Positions 37,699 to 46,209 of a DNA stretch of 64,000 nucleotides are shown one piece after another. The notes beneath the pieces were generated by a model that made no database searches, had not been told where the DNA came from, and was given only the letters and a program-made list of their open reading frames with translations. The DNA is from Methylotenera sp. (GTDB lineage Bacteria > Pseudomonadota > Gammaproteobacteria > Burkholderiales > Methylophilaceae), in contig NZ_JAQSDZ010000011.1 of NCBI RefSeq assembly GCF_029946165.1, positions 124,001 through 188,000 on the forward strand. The letters run 5' to 3'. The position numbers and the translations under genes are program-made. Numbering within the stretch: position 1 is the first letter of the stretch; every line of letters begins with the position of its first letter.

Positions 37699-37979
37699 AG
37701 CTGCACCAAAAAGGATTTTTATTAGTCGCTATTTCTAAATCTGGTGGAATTTGGGATCAACAACTCATTGAAAAAGTATTTGCTGAATATGGGGAGTCTG
37801 GGGGATTTAGAGAGAAAACCTTACGTATTGCTTTAGATGAGTTAGCTTCCGCTGGGCTGATAAAGCGTATTGAAAGCAAACTTGAAACAATCAATGGTCA
37901 ATCAAATCTACTTTTTAAATACCAAGTTTCAGATTTTGGAATAACACGAATGGTAGATACTGGACTGCTACTACCATAA
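37695..37979 (+). CDS. Small winged-helix-like protein
   Basis: A 94-residue protein whose ATG overlaps the transporter stop (ATGA), so it is translationally coupled. FREKTLRIALDELASAGLIKRIE looks like a recognition helix and wing of a winged-helix DNA-binding domain. It may regulate the transporter group. No closer family assignment. Confidence 0.6.
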   Translation: MKLHQKGFLLVAISKSGGIWDQQLIEKVFAEYGESGGFREKTLRIALDELASAGLIKRIESKLETINGQSNLLFKYQVSDFGITRMVDTGLLLP

Positions 37980-37990
37980 CAAAAGGAGTG

Positions 37991-38110
37991 ATGATGAGTG
38001 AATTTTGGGGTTATGCAGGCGCTGATATTTTAGCGATAGTCGTGATAGGTACAGTTAGTTTTATCTGTTTGATTTGCGCCAGAGTATTTGTTTCTAACTA
38101 CGGTGAATAG
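37991..38110 (+). CDS. Small single-pass membrane protein (39 residues)
   Basis: An ATG at 37991 (or 37994) follows AAGGAG closely and encodes 39 residues ending at TAG. Residues 12-32 form one membrane segment (ILAIVVIGTVSFICLICARVF). The strong ribosome binding site and the position 11 bases after the previous stop argue that it is real. It may be a small subunit of the DMT transporter. Confidence 0.6.
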   Translation: MMSEFWGYAGADILAIVVIGTVSFICLICARVFVSNYGE

Positions 38111-38131
38111 CTGTACCTATTTCAGCTATTC
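38105..38131. terminator. Hairpin between convergent small gene and ribBX
   Basis: A nine base-pair stem, GAATAGCTG / CAGCTATTC, with a nine-base loop overlaps the stop of the small membrane gene and lies 24 bases before the ribBX stop on the other strand. T-runs are short. A shared terminator by position. Confidence 0.5.
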
Positions 38132-38155
38132 TACGCACCGCCTTCAACCTACCAA

Positions 38156-39328
38156 TTAAGCTTCGTAGGCGATAAACTCGGTGACTTCCAAGCCGAACCC
38201 TGCCATGCTAGGAATCTTACGAGGCTCAGCCATTAGGCGCATTTTTACCACTCCCAAATCTCGTAATATCTGCGCACCAATGCCATAATCTTTAAGCGTA
38301 TATTGATTGTCAACTGGTTGACCTGCAGATTTGATTGCATGAACAATATCCTCACTCTCTTCTTGTCGTCTAAGCATCACAATAACGCCAGACTCTGCTT
38401 TGCTAATGTGTTCCATTGCATGAGGCAAACTCCAGCTATGGCTCTTACTACTTGCGTCTAACAAATCAATGATAGTTAACGGCTCATGCACTCTGACCAA
38501 TACACTTTTATTAGCGCTTACCTTACCTTTGACTAAGGCCAAATGTGTTTCGTTGGCGGCGGCATCATTAAAAGCAATTAATTGAAACTCGCCGTAAGCT
38601 GTATCGATTTTTCGTTCAGCAACCCTAGCCACCAAACGTTCAGTCTGACTTCTATAATTAATTAAGTCGGCAATCGTGCCTACTTTTAAACCATGCTTCG
38701 CTGCAAACTCAAGTAAATCTGGCAGTCTTGCCATTTCGCCATTGTCTTTTAATATTTCGCAAATCACAGACGCTGGCTCAAGTTCAGCTAGTTTCGCAAG
38801 ATCGCAACCAGCCTCAGTATGACCCGCACGCACCAACACGCCACCTTTTTGCGCGATTAAAGGAAATACATGCCCAGGACTCACTATATCTAGTGGTCTA
38901 GCATTCACATCAACCGCTGTTTGAATAGTATGCGCTCTATCAGCGGCTGAAATACCCGTAGTGACGCCTTCAGCAGCTTCAATAGAAACCGTGAAATTGG
39001 TACCCATTTTCGTACCATTTTTTTTCACCATAGGTTCAAGCTTTAGTTGCTTACCTCGCTCCTCAGTGAGCGTTAAACAGATTAAACCTCGTCCATGTTT
39101 AGCCATAAAGTTAATGTCTGCGGGCGTTACAAATTGTGCCGCCATGACGAGATCGCCTTCATTCTCGCGATCTTCATCATCCAATAACACCACCATACGG
39201 CCTTGGCGCATTTCCTCAATAATTTCAATCATTGGGCTAATAGAGACGGTAGGATTTTCCAATACCTTAAACGCAGGTATCGTTTTTACTTGTTCTAAAT
39301 AACTTAGGTTAACAATATCGTTCATCAT
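38156..39328 (-). CDS. ribB: DHBP synthase with degenerate GTP cyclohydrolase II domain (RibBX type)
   Basis: A 390-residue riboflavin enzyme. The N-terminal 3,4-dihydroxy-2-butanone-4-phosphate synthase domain is intact: [18 protein letters not shown] near residue 49 and [13 protein letters not shown] near residue 168. The C-terminal domain resembles GTP cyclohydrolase II but lacks the zinc cysteines (the CDCG region): after VLVRVHE it reads PLTIIDLL where RibA has the SLRCDCG stretch. So only the DHBP activity is expected. Such RibBX proteins are known in proteobacteria. It begins directly at the folE2 stop. Flavin supply suits a locus with many flavoenzymes. Confidence 0.88.
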   Translation of the reverse strand: MMNDIVNLSYLEQVKTIPAFKVLENPTVSISPMIEIIEEMRQGRMVVLLDDEDRENEGDLVMAAQFVTPADINFMAKHGRGLICLTLTEERGKQLKLEPMVKKNGTKMGTNFTVSIEAAEGVTTGISAADRAHTIQTAVDVNARPLDIVSPGHVFPLIAQKGGVLVRAGHTEAGCDLAKLAELEPASVICEILKDNGEMARLPDLLEFAAKHGLKVGTIADLINYRSQTERLVARVAERKIDTAYGEFQLIAFNDAAANETHLALVKGKVSANKSVLVRVHEPLTIIDLLDASSKSHSWSLPHAMEHISKAESGVIVMLRRQEESEDIVHAIKSAGQPVDNQYTLKDYGIGAQILRDLGVVKMRLMAEPRKIPSMAGFGLEVTEFIAYEA

Positions 39329-40210
39329 TTACTCACAATAGCCATTTTCGCTAGAAACACAGGGGCTCACAGAACTAGCTTTATGCGCTTTAGCGGGATT
39401 ATCTTCAACATTTACAGATTGCTCACTTGATATACAGGCATACGCGGAATGGTTATGTATAGACTCAAAATTCTCACATTCAATCACGTAGCTTTTTACT
39501 CGAGGGTCATTTTTAAAGACTGTCGCGATATCTCTCACCATATCTTCAACAAACTTTGGATTATCGTAGGCCAGTTCAGTCACGTATTTTTCATCTGGTC
39601 TTTTGAGCAGACCGTATAGCTCAGAAGATGCTTGCGCTTCAACCATCTTGATCATATCTTCAAGCCACATGAACTCTTTTAAGGCAATGGTAATAGTGAC
39701 GTGCGAACGTTGATTGTGTGCACCATAAGCTGATATTTTTTTAGAGCATGGGCAAAGGCTAGTGACGGGAATTAATACTTTTACTTTAACGTCATGCTTT
39801 CCATTTTGTATTTCACCAATCAATGTAACTTCATAATCGAGTAAACTTTTCACACCAGAAACAGGCGCGGATTTATTAATGAAGTATGGAAAAGTCATTT
39901 CAATATAGCCAGATTTCGCCTCTAATCTTGTTGCCATTTCCTGCAAGATTATTCTGAAGCTGTCTACCGATATTTCACGCTCATTTTCGTTAAGTATCTC
40001 AACAAAACGAGACATATGCGTGCCTTTAAAATGCTTTGGCAAATGCACATACATGTTAAACATGGCCACGGTATGCTGGGCACTGCCTGCTTTATCTTTG
40101 ATAATTACTGGATGACGTATTGCGCGAATGCCAACTTTATCAATCGCAAGTTGGCGGGTGTCCGCCAAGTTTTGTACATCTTGTAATGAGAAATCTATGG
40201 GCAAATTCAT
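39329..40210 (-). CDS. folE2: GTP cyclohydrolase FolE2 (type IB)
   Basis: A 293-residue enzyme converting GTP to dihydroneopterin triphosphate, first step of folate and methanopterin synthesis. The metal-site cysteine lies in [21 protein letters not shown] near residue 147 and the conserved [18 protein letters not shown] stretch ([18 protein letters not shown]) near residue 195. A 30-residue serine-rich tail with two cysteines is extra. FolE2 often replaces FolE under zinc shortage. The leader has an 11-base inverted repeat and a strong terminator-like hairpin. Pterin supply is relevant to one-carbon transfer here. Confidence 0.92.
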   Translation of the reverse strand: MNLPIDFSLQDVQNLADTRQLAIDKVGIRAIRHPVIIKDKAGSAQHTVAMFNMYVHLPKHFKGTHMSRFVEILNENEREISVDSFRIILQEMATRLEAKSGYIEMTFPYFINKSAPVSGVKSLLDYEVTLIGEIQNGKHDVKVKVLIPVTSLCPCSKKISAYGAHNQRSHVTITIALKEFMWLEDMIKMVEAQASSELYGLLKRPDEKYVTELAYDNPKFVEDMVRDIATVFKNDPRVKSYVIECENFESIHNHSAYACISSEQSVNVEDNPAKAHKASSVSPCVSSENGYCE

Positions 40211-40230
40211 CTATATCTTCTTTCTTAAAT

Positions 40231-40260
40231 TACATTATTCATAGTCGTTTGAATAATGTA
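40231..40260. promoter_or_regulatory. Inverted repeat in the folE2 leader, candidate operator
   Basis: TACATTATTCA and its exact complement are separated by eight bases, 21 bases upstream of the folE2 ATG. No T-run follows. It may be a repressor site (FolE2 genes are often Zur-regulated) or an RNA hairpin; the sequence does not clearly match a known Zur box. Confidence 0.5.
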
Positions 40261-40285
40261 CGGAGATGCAATGTATGAAACACTT

Positions 40286-40335
40286 AAAAAAGAAGGAGGC
40301 AAGTGCAAACTCACTAGTAAACTGCTTGCCTCCTT
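40286..40335 (-). terminator. Terminator of the six-gene membrane operon
   Basis: An 11 base-pair perfect stem, AAGGAGGCAAG / CTTGCCTCCTT, with a 21-base loop and six T on the minus strand. It lies 145 bases past the stop of the last membrane gene and 76 before folE2. It could also act as a leader switch for folE2. Confidence 0.7.
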
Positions 40336-40479
40336 TAAGGTTGCTACTCAACGTAAGATTAGGAGATGACTTATCGTCAAACTTACGTAATACATTCTCA
40401 TTCTTGGCTGCTTTCTTAACAATTCTCTTTAAGTACTACTACGTTTGGGTAGGTATGCCAAACACGCGTTAACGCTTAA

Positions 40480-40770
40480 TCAATGCTCGCTTGAAAATAT
40501 TTCCATGCGATATTTTGCCCAATAATAAGCATCTAAAATAGAAATCGCATAAATGAAAATCCCGCCCGAAAGCTTGCCAACCATTGAAACATGCGGTTGC
40601 GCTAAGTTAAAGGTAATCAGGCCGAGAATAATCATAAAGCACGCCATAAAGAAACCTCGCTTTGGCGCATTATTGATTACCTGTCCCATCCCAGGCAGGA
40701 AAATAGCGACAAGTAATACTAGTTTTGCGTCTAATGGTTTTTGTAATATTTGGTGATCGTTTAATGCCAT
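40480..40770 (-). CDS. Small membrane protein, last gene of the six-gene operon
   Basis: A 96-residue protein with two or three membrane segments (LVLLVAIFLPGMGQVINNAP, FFMACFMIILGLITFNLA, SGGIFIYAISILDAYYWA). The first resembles the TM2-like pattern, with a glycine-rich turn. AGGGA precedes its ATG, and it starts 11 bases after the preceding gene. Function unknown. Confidence 0.65.
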   Translation of the reverse strand: MALNDHQILQKPLDAKLVLLVAIFLPGMGQVINNAPKRGFFMACFMIILGLITFNLAQPHVSMVGKLSGGIFIYAISILDAYYWAKYRMEIFSSEH

Positions 40771-40781
40771 ATATTCCCTTT

Positions 40782-41462
40782 TTAAGCTGCTTGGGCTTTT
40801 AAAACAGTTCCTGAGTTTTCTATATTTATACGTATTGCGATAGCCTGCTTTAATAAGGTCTCTACTATATTTTTAGCAATTGGGGTATTTTCGTAAATAG
40901 CATTTCGCATGATGAGGTATTCACCTCGTTCAGCCTGCTTAACCATATAGGTCAATCTAGTAAAGTTTGGGGCGACTAATAACTCTTTCATATTCGCATT
41001 AGCAAATAGTTTAGGTACGAACGAATCAATTAAATTTAAATCAACAGCTTGATGTTGATACTTCAGAATGGCATGTTGTGGCCAACCTGCTGGAATAGTT
41101 AAATTGCCATTCCATTGCCATGAAGGACTATAGAACTCGTTATTAGAAGGCCTTACAATGTAATCTAAGGTACCGGTACTTTGCAGATTCGCTTCCACCT
41201 TAATTAATAGCCATAGTGGCGGCACTTTTCGCCAGCCAAGTGTATCTTCTACAATACTTAGTGATACCTTGTAACCACTGTAAACACCTTCAAGTATTGG
41301 TAGATTTGCTTTATCTAAACGTTGCTGCGTATTTGCCAGCAACAGCGCACACTCGTCAAATATCCGACCTCTAGCATCGACTCGATAACTGACAGCATGC
41401 TGATGTTTGCGATATAACATCACCACCATCACGCTGAGTAATAGTAAAACGACTATATTCAT
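40782..41462 (-). CDS. Membrane-anchored protein of unknown function in the permease operon
   Basis: About 226 residues from the ATG at 41462, which has TAAGG six bases upstream; the longer reading to 41549 overlaps the permease. One N-terminal membrane segment (IVVLLLLSVMVVMLY) is followed by a soluble domain of about 200 residues without cysteines except one. The soluble part has beta-rich stretches (YKVSLSIVEDTLGW, YSPSWQWNGNLTIP). It could face the periplasm or cytoplasm. No family recognised. Confidence 0.6.
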   Translation of the reverse strand: MNIVVLLLLSVMVVMLYRKHQHAVSYRVDARGRIFDECALLLANTQQRLDKANLPILEGVYSGYKVSLSIVEDTLGWRKVPPLWLLIKVEANLQSTGTLDYIVRPSNNEFYSPSWQWNGNLTIPAGWPQHAILKYQHQAVDLNLIDSFVPKLFANANMKELLVAPNFTRLTYMVKQAERGEYLIMRNAIYENTPIAKNIVETLLKQAIAIRINIENSGTVLKAQAA

Positions 41463-41524
41463 ATTAAGCCTTATGTGGCAGCGGGGTTTAAGCCGCTGCC
41501 AATGGTTTATATCAATGGGTAAGC

Positions 41525-42919
41525 TTAATAACCTTTTGGGCGAGGCCAAGGCATCGTGAATTGATCTGCACGTTTTACGAACTTATAACGACGCAACACA
41601 AACCAGATAGATGCCAAGATATAGAACGCCATAATTGATAACAGTGAAGCACCGTAACCTAAGAACGTTGCAAAATAAGTCGCGCAACACAAGGTTAACA
41701 AGGTAATCGCCGGTATCGGATGAAACGGATGAATATAACCACGGTGTATCGATCCTAATGGCCACATTTTTCTGAATTTAATCATGTTAAATGTCATGAA
41801 AGTATAGCCAAGCAAGCCGGATAGGATAGAGAAAGTAATCACTTGATCCAACAACCCTGTAAACGCAAACGAAATCGCGATAGGCACTAAAAATAGTACT
41901 GAGCGATAAGGTGTGCGGTATTTAGGATGGATAGCGCCAAAGAACACAGGCATGTAACGGTCACGACCTAATGAGAACCAAGCGCGTGACGCATCGTTGA
42001 TACAGCCATTTGCTGAAGCAATCGCAGCAAAAGCAGTAGCCACAAACAACATTAACTGCAATTGACTACTACCCAACAATGTAGCCGCATCGTACATAGG
42101 TGTGACTGCTTGACCTAAATATTGCCAAGGCATCAAACCAGTTGCTACAAACCACGTAATAGTCGCAGCGACTAACAATGTCATCATGCCGCCCATCGTA
42201 CCAAGTGGAATAGAACGACCTGCTGAGCGAACCTCTTCTGCCGCCTGACAAGTACCTTCAATACCCAAGTAATACCACATACCAAATTGCAGGGCTGCAA
42301 CCACACCAATCCAACCATAGGGCAAATCTGTCAGCAGTGCTTGATGTTGAAGTACAACGCCTTGATGCAACGGATCTACCGACAGGAATAAAACTATTAA
42401 AGAGGCAAAGGCAAGAAAGGTAATGACTAAGTTAAGCGTGAGTGTGGCAAACACGCCGCGGTAATTCAGCCAAGCTAGAAAAGCAACTGTCAACACCACA
42501 AATGGCTTGGTGTCCAAATTGGCGTATCCCATTACCTCGGCGCCAGACTTCATGAGGTCACCCACCACTAAGGCATCGGCAGCGCATAACATGGTATAGG
42601 CCATCACTAGGTAAAGCCCCACATTAAACGCCATCAGTGGCCCAACAATATGCTTAGCCTGCGTATATTGCCCGCCTGCCGCTGCAACTGTTGAAGTGAC
42701 TTCAGAGTCTATCATCGCTACACAGGTATATAGCAAACCAATCACCCAACAAGCGATGAGTGAAGCGTAAGCACCGCCCTTGCCTACTGTAAAATTCCAG
42801 CCCATAAACTCACCAACCAGCACGATACCAACACCCAAAGCCCATATATGAAATGGGTTAAGTACCTTAAGCATAGCGATAGGCTTACTATTACTCGTCG
42901 TAATTTTATCTTTAGCCAT
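41525..42919 (-). CDS. APC-family permease (ethanolamine-permease-like)
   Basis: A 464-residue transporter with about 12 membrane segments. FHIWALGVGIVLVGEFMGWN near residue 25 and the SEVTSTVAAAGGQYTQAKHI stretch near residue 71 look like ethanolamine or amino-acid permeases. It overlaps the preceding 60-residue gene by one base (TAATG). Its place beside the N-methylglutamate genes suggests it imports methylamine or a related amine. It is the only large transporter of a six-gene operon with five small membrane proteins. Confidence 0.87.
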   Translation of the reverse strand: MAKDKITTSNSKPIAMLKVLNPFHIWALGVGIVLVGEFMGWNFTVGKGGAYASLIACWVIGLLYTCVAMIDSEVTSTVAAAGGQYTQAKHIVGPLMAFNVGLYLVMAYTMLCAADALVVGDLMKSGAEVMGYANLDTKPFVVLTVAFLAWLNYRGVFATLTLNLVITFLAFASLIVLFLSVDPLHQGVVLQHQALLTDLPYGWIGVVAALQFGMWYYLGIEGTCQAAEEVRSAGRSIPLGTMGGMMTLLVAATITWFVATGLMPWQYLGQAVTPMYDAATLLGSSQLQLMLFVATAFAAIASANGCINDASRAWFSLGRDRYMPVFFGAIHPKYRTPYRSVLFLVPIAISFAFTGLLDQVITFSILSGLLGYTFMTFNMIKFRKMWPLGSIHRGYIHPFHPIPAITLLTLCCATYFATFLGYGASLLSIMAFYILASIWFVLRRYKFVKRADQFTMPWPRPKGY

Positions 42920-43101
42920 TATGAGTTCCCCTCTTCTAAATGAACGCCGTGAACGACATCGTCTTCACCACCTTCACGTGAACTCATCAAATATTCTTCG
43001 TCGTATTGCGAAGAAATCATAAATGCATCTACTACCATCCAAACCAACATGACCGCTGATATGCTCCATGCTGCATACACCAGAATATCCCAAAACTTCA
43101 T
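42919..43101 (-). CDS. Small single-pass membrane protein with acidic tail
   Basis: A 60-residue protein with one membrane segment (LVYAAWSISAVMLVWMVVDAF) and an acidic C-terminal tail. The ribosome binding site is AGGGAG. It overlaps the permease start by one base, so it may be a small accessory subunit of that permease. Confidence 0.7.
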   Translation of the reverse strand: MKFWDILVYAAWSISAVMLVWMVVDAFMISSQYDEEYLMSSREGGEDDVVHGVHLEEGNS

Positions 43102-43127
43102 GATATTTCTCCCTTTAAAGTGAGCAA

Positions 43128-43520
43128 CTATTTATTATCGAATTTTTCTTTTATGACTTCGCGGTATTGTTTATCTGACACCTTCAACATAAAAATGAAG
43201 TAACCAGCAACCACAAGTATTGTAATAATCAACATCAGTGGATCAATGGTGTAATCGAATCTGCTATTAATTAATGTTGCAGCTTTTTCGGGGTCATAGC
43301 CTAGTTTTACCCATTGCTGTTGCTGTATTTCATTCTGACCTAACGACTGCCAACTTACCTGCACATGTGCTGATGCACTTGCTGCTGCAGCTTCGGCTTT
43401 CGCTTCTGCCTTAAATAGCAATGGCACCATCAGGCTGGCGTAAACCAAGACTAAAACTAAAATAGTGTCAAAAATTTGACCAAACATGCCCTGTTTTGGA
43501 GGGGTATAATTTTTATTCAT
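43128..43520 (-). CDS. Two-segment membrane protein with a periplasmic-like loop
   Basis: A 130-residue protein with AGGAG upstream. A membrane segment near residues 17-36 is followed by an alanine-rich loop of about 60 residues (AEAKAEAAAASASA) and a second segment near 93-112. The termini would then face the cytoplasm. Function unknown; part of the permease operon. Confidence 0.65.
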   Translation of the reverse strand: MNKNYTPPKQGMFGQIFDTILVLVLVYASLMVPLLFKAEAKAEAAAASASAHVQVSWQSLGQNEIQQQQWVKLGYDPEKAATLINSRFDYTIDPLMLIITILVVAGYFIFMLKVSDKQYREVIKEKFDNK

Positions 43521-43529
43521 ACGGTTCTC

Positions 43530-43826
43530 CTAATGGTTGATTTTAGCGGCACGGTTGGCGTCTAGATGTTTGATGTCTAAACCATAGATGAAGTCTTTAT
43601 CTTCTTTGAAGTGCTTGGTCATCGCAAAAACTGATGCTGTATTGAAAAGCATCAATAGAAAGCTAGCCACATACAGAACAGAGCGAATATTGTCGTCTTT
43701 CACGATGCCTAATATTGCGATTAACACAAAAATCACAGCAGCCCATAACAATGCAACATCGAACCAAGCCATCAGGCAATCTCGCATATACATGTCATTC
43801 ATTCGTTTTTTATTATCATCTCTCAT
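43530..43826 (-). CDS. Two-segment membrane protein, first gene of the six-gene operon
   Basis: About 98 residues from the ATG at 43826, chosen because GGAGAG lies five bases upstream; the longer reading to 43910 has no such site. Two membrane segments (ALLWAAVIFVLIAILGIV and VLYVASFLLMLFNTASVFAM) are followed by a charged tail with a conserved-looking KHLDANRAAKINH end. It sits nine bases before the next gene. Function unknown. Confidence 0.65.
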   Translation of the reverse strand: MRDDNKKRMNDMYMRDCLMAWFDVALLWAAVIFVLIAILGIVKDDNIRSVLYVASFLLMLFNTASVFAMTKHFKEDKDFIYGLDIKHLDANRAAKINH

Positions 43827-43969
43827 AACACTCTCCTCATTTTTTTGAATACTTGTGAAATAGAACGTGTGACAAAAATCTATTAAAAAAACGACTGGCG
43901 TAGTCACCAAAATGGTAGGTTAATTAAATATCGACATAGGTTTGGTAATGAAGCAGTTTCTATAGGCGA

Positions 43970-43995
43970 AAAAAATGCAGCTATGGTTAAGCTGC
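43970..43995 (-). terminator. Terminator downstream of the mgd-gma-mgs operon
   Basis: A six base-pair stem, GCAGCT / AGCTGC, with loop ATGGTTA and a T-run of six or seven on the minus strand, 159 bases past the mgsC stop. Confidence 0.7.
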
Positions 43996-44114
43996 ACAAA
44001 TAAAAAGTGAGGATATGCGCATTTAATATGAATGTTTTTTCTACCTTAATTTGGTAGTTGGAGGAACCCGCCTTAAAGTAGAAAAAACTATCCATTACGC
44101 ATACCCTCATAAAG

Positions 44115-44129
44115 CCCAATAAAATTGGG
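44115..44129 (-). terminator. Hairpin after mgsC
   Basis: CCCAAT AAA ATTGGG forms a short six base-pair stem 25 bases past the mgsC stop, followed by CTTTATG on the minus strand. It is a weak terminator candidate on its own and may work with the hairpin further on. Confidence 0.4.
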
Positions 44130-44153
44130 TAGGAAAAACTCTTTAGAAAAGAA

Positions 44154-45515
44154 TCAGAATTTAGTCACTCCTGGAATCCAACTTGTACCAGCTAAAGGCA
44201 CTTGTGCCATTGCTGAAGCTTCGATTGTTAATGCCACTAAATCTTCTGGCTCTAAATTATGCAAATGTGACTTACCGCAAGCGCGTGCAACGACTTGTGC
44301 TTCCATGGTCATCACTGCAATATAGTTAGCCAAACGATGACCAGCTTTGATAGGGTCTACACGTTTCATTAATTCAGGATCTTGCGTAGTAATACCTGCA
44401 GGATCTTTACCTTCATGCCAGTCATCATAAGCACCAGCAGTCGTGCCAAGCTTGTTGTACTCGGCTTCTAAATGCGGGTCATTGTCACCTAATGCGATTA
44501 ACGCAGCTGTACCGATTGCGACAGCATCAGCACCTAAAGCAATTGCCTTAGCTACGTCTGCACCGTTGCGAATACCGCCAGACACAATTAACTGCACGCT
44601 ATCTTTACCGTTGCGATAAACACCTAAGTCTTGTAGCGCTTTCACCGCAGGGCGAATCGCAGCCAAGATGGGTATACCGACGTGTTCAATAAACACTTCT
44701 TGAGTTGCCGCTGTACCCCCTTGCATACCATCTAATACAATCACGTCTGCACCGGCTTTAACCGCAAGCGCCACGTCGAAGTAAGGTCGTGTAGCACCAA
44801 TTTTCACGTAAATTGGTTTTTCCCAATCAGTAATTTCACGTAGTTCAGCGATTTTAATTTCCAAGTCATCTGGACCTGTCCAGTCAGGGTGGCGACATGA
44901 TGAACGTTGGTCGATGCCTTCTGGCAAGCAACGCATTTTTGCGACGCGTGCAGTAATTTTTTGACCAAGCAACATACCGCCGCCACCTGGTTTAGCGCCT
45001 TGACCAATCACTAACTCAATTGCATCGGCTTTGCGTAAATCGTCTGGATTCATACCGTAACGTGAAGGCAAGTATTGATAAACTAGCGTTGTTGAGTGAC
45101 CACGTTCTTCTTGTGTCATACCACCATCACCAGTTGTTGTACTAGTACCAGCCGCAGTTGCGCCACGACCTAGTGATTCTTTAGCAGGGCCGGATAGTGA
45201 ACCGAAACTCATACCAGCAATAGTCACTGGTGTTTTTAAATGAATTGGTTTTTTAGCAAAGCGTGTGCCCAACACTACATCTGTACCGCATTTTTCACGG
45301 TAGCCTTCTAATGGGTAACGGCTAACTGATGCACCTAGGAATAGCAAATCATCAAAGTGCGGTAACTTACGTTTTGAACCTGCGCCACGAATATCGTAGA
45401 TACCTGTTGCGGCAGCACGTCTGATCTCAGAGTTGGTATATTCATCAAACGTTGCAGAATAACGTGGCGTGGTTTGAGGGGCTTTATGTAGTTCTTTTGA
45501 TTTATCGTCGCTCAT
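44154..45515 (-). CDS. mgsC: N-methylglutamate synthase subunit C (glutamate synthase FMN domain)
   Basis: The FMN-binding catalytic subunit, about 453 residues, homologous to the large-subunit core of glutamate synthase. TPVTIAGMSFGSLSGPAKESL near residue 92, ELVIGQGAKPGGGGMLLGQK near residue 165 and the VSGGIRNGADVAKAIALGADA phosphate-binding stretch near residue 310 are typical. The ATG at 45515, one base after the mgsB stop with AGGAG upstream, is preferred over an N-terminal extension that overlaps mgsB. It joins methylamine to glutamate as N-methylglutamate. Confidence 0.94.
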   Translation of the reverse strand: MSDDKSKELHKAPQTTPRYSATFDEYTNSEIRRAAATGIYDIRGAGSKRKLPHFDDLLFLGASVSRYPLEGYREKCGTDVVLGTRFAKKPIHLKTPVTIAGMSFGSLSGPAKESLGRGATAAGTSTTTGDGGMTQEERGHSTTLVYQYLPSRYGMNPDDLRKADAIELVIGQGAKPGGGGMLLGQKITARVAKMRCLPEGIDQRSSCRHPDWTGPDDLEIKIAELREITDWEKPIYVKIGATRPYFDVALAVKAGADVIVLDGMQGGTAATQEVFIEHVGIPILAAIRPAVKALQDLGVYRNGKDSVQLIVSGGIRNGADVAKAIALGADAVAIGTAALIALGDNDPHLEAEYNKLGTTAGAYDDWHEGKDPAGITTQDPELMKRVDPIKAGHRLANYIAVMTMEAQVVARACGKSHLHNLEPEDLVALTIEASAMAQVPLAGTSWIPGVTKF

Positions 45516-45516
45516 T

Positions 45517-46209
45517 TTAGTATGCTCCTGCATTATCGACATGGAAGTGGTACAAGGTGCGAGCAGAGCCATATTGCTTAAAGCTATCCGGGCTGACATC
45601 TGCATGACCTGATTTTTTTAACAAATCCGCTAGAATTTGCTTATCTTCCGCGTTCATTGTTTTTTCTTCACAATCTGCGCCTAAGCTTTTTACCGTGCCG
45701 CGTACAAACAACTTAGCCTCATAGATTGAGTCACCAAGACCATCACCTGCGTCACCCAAAATAACAAAGTTACCTGCCTGTGCCATGAAAGCTGAGAAAC
45801 TACCGACAGAACCACCAACAACAATGTCAGCACCTTTTAAGGCAATACCACAACGTAAACCAGCATCACCATCAATGATTAGTAAGCCGCCGTTAGCCGT
45901 TGCCCCAGCTGCGTTTGAAGCGAAACCTTTAACATGAACCACACCTGACATCATATTTTCAGCCACACCACTGCCGGCACTACCTTCAATAGTCACTTTA
46001 GCGATTTGATTCATCCCTGCTGCGTAATAACCTGCATGGCCTTTAATTGTTACGTCTACGTCAGCTTTTAAACCAACCGCTACGTTATGCGCGCCATTTG
46101 GGTTCTCAATGACTATTTTTTTTCCGCTTAGACTACCTGCATCACCGTGAAGGAATTGATTCACTTCACGTAATGGTTTGGTGTCCAAATCAAATTTTAA
46201 AGTTTCCAT
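45517..46209 (-). CDS. mgsB: N-methylglutamate synthase subunit B (GXGXG domain)
   Basis: A 230-residue protein equivalent to the C-terminal GXGXG beta-helix domain of glutamate synthase. The repeating glycine pattern is visible (GHAGYYAAGMNQIAKVTIEG, GSAGSGVAENMMSG, GDAGDGLGDSIYEAKLFVRG). Its start lies 13 bases inside mgsA and its stop one base before mgsC. It forms the scaffold between the amidotransferase and FMN subunits. Confidence 0.93.
   Translation of the reverse strand: METLKFDLDTKPLREVNQFLHGDAGSLSGKKIVIENPNGAHNVAVGLKADVDVTIKGHAGYYAAGMNQIAKVTIEGSAGSGVAENMMSGVVHVKGFASNAAGATANGGLLIIDGDAGLRCGIALKGADIVVGGSVGSFSAFMAQAGNFVILGDAGDGLGDSIYEAKLFVRGTVKSLGADCEEKTMNAEDKQILADLLKKSGHADVSPDSFKQYGSARTLYHFHVDNAGAY

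Larger units (their letters stand above)
43827..44153. other. Intergenic region between mgsC and the membrane operon
   Basis: This 327-base gap holds two hairpins (listed separately) and presumably the promoter of the membrane operon. No further gene is supported. Confidence 0.5.

Noticed and set aside
40266-40472. 68-codon plus-strand reading between the membrane operon and folE2
   Set aside because: It runs through the terminator hairpin and has no ribosome binding site; its lysine-rich start comes from the A-run of the hairpin.
43904-44119. 71-codon minus-strand reading after mgsC
   Set aside because: It spans the two terminator hairpins and lacks start signals.
44154-45605. N-terminally extended MgsC reading of 483 residues
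   Set aside because: The extra 30 residues overlap mgsB; the ATG at 45515 has a good ribosome binding site and fits the family start.
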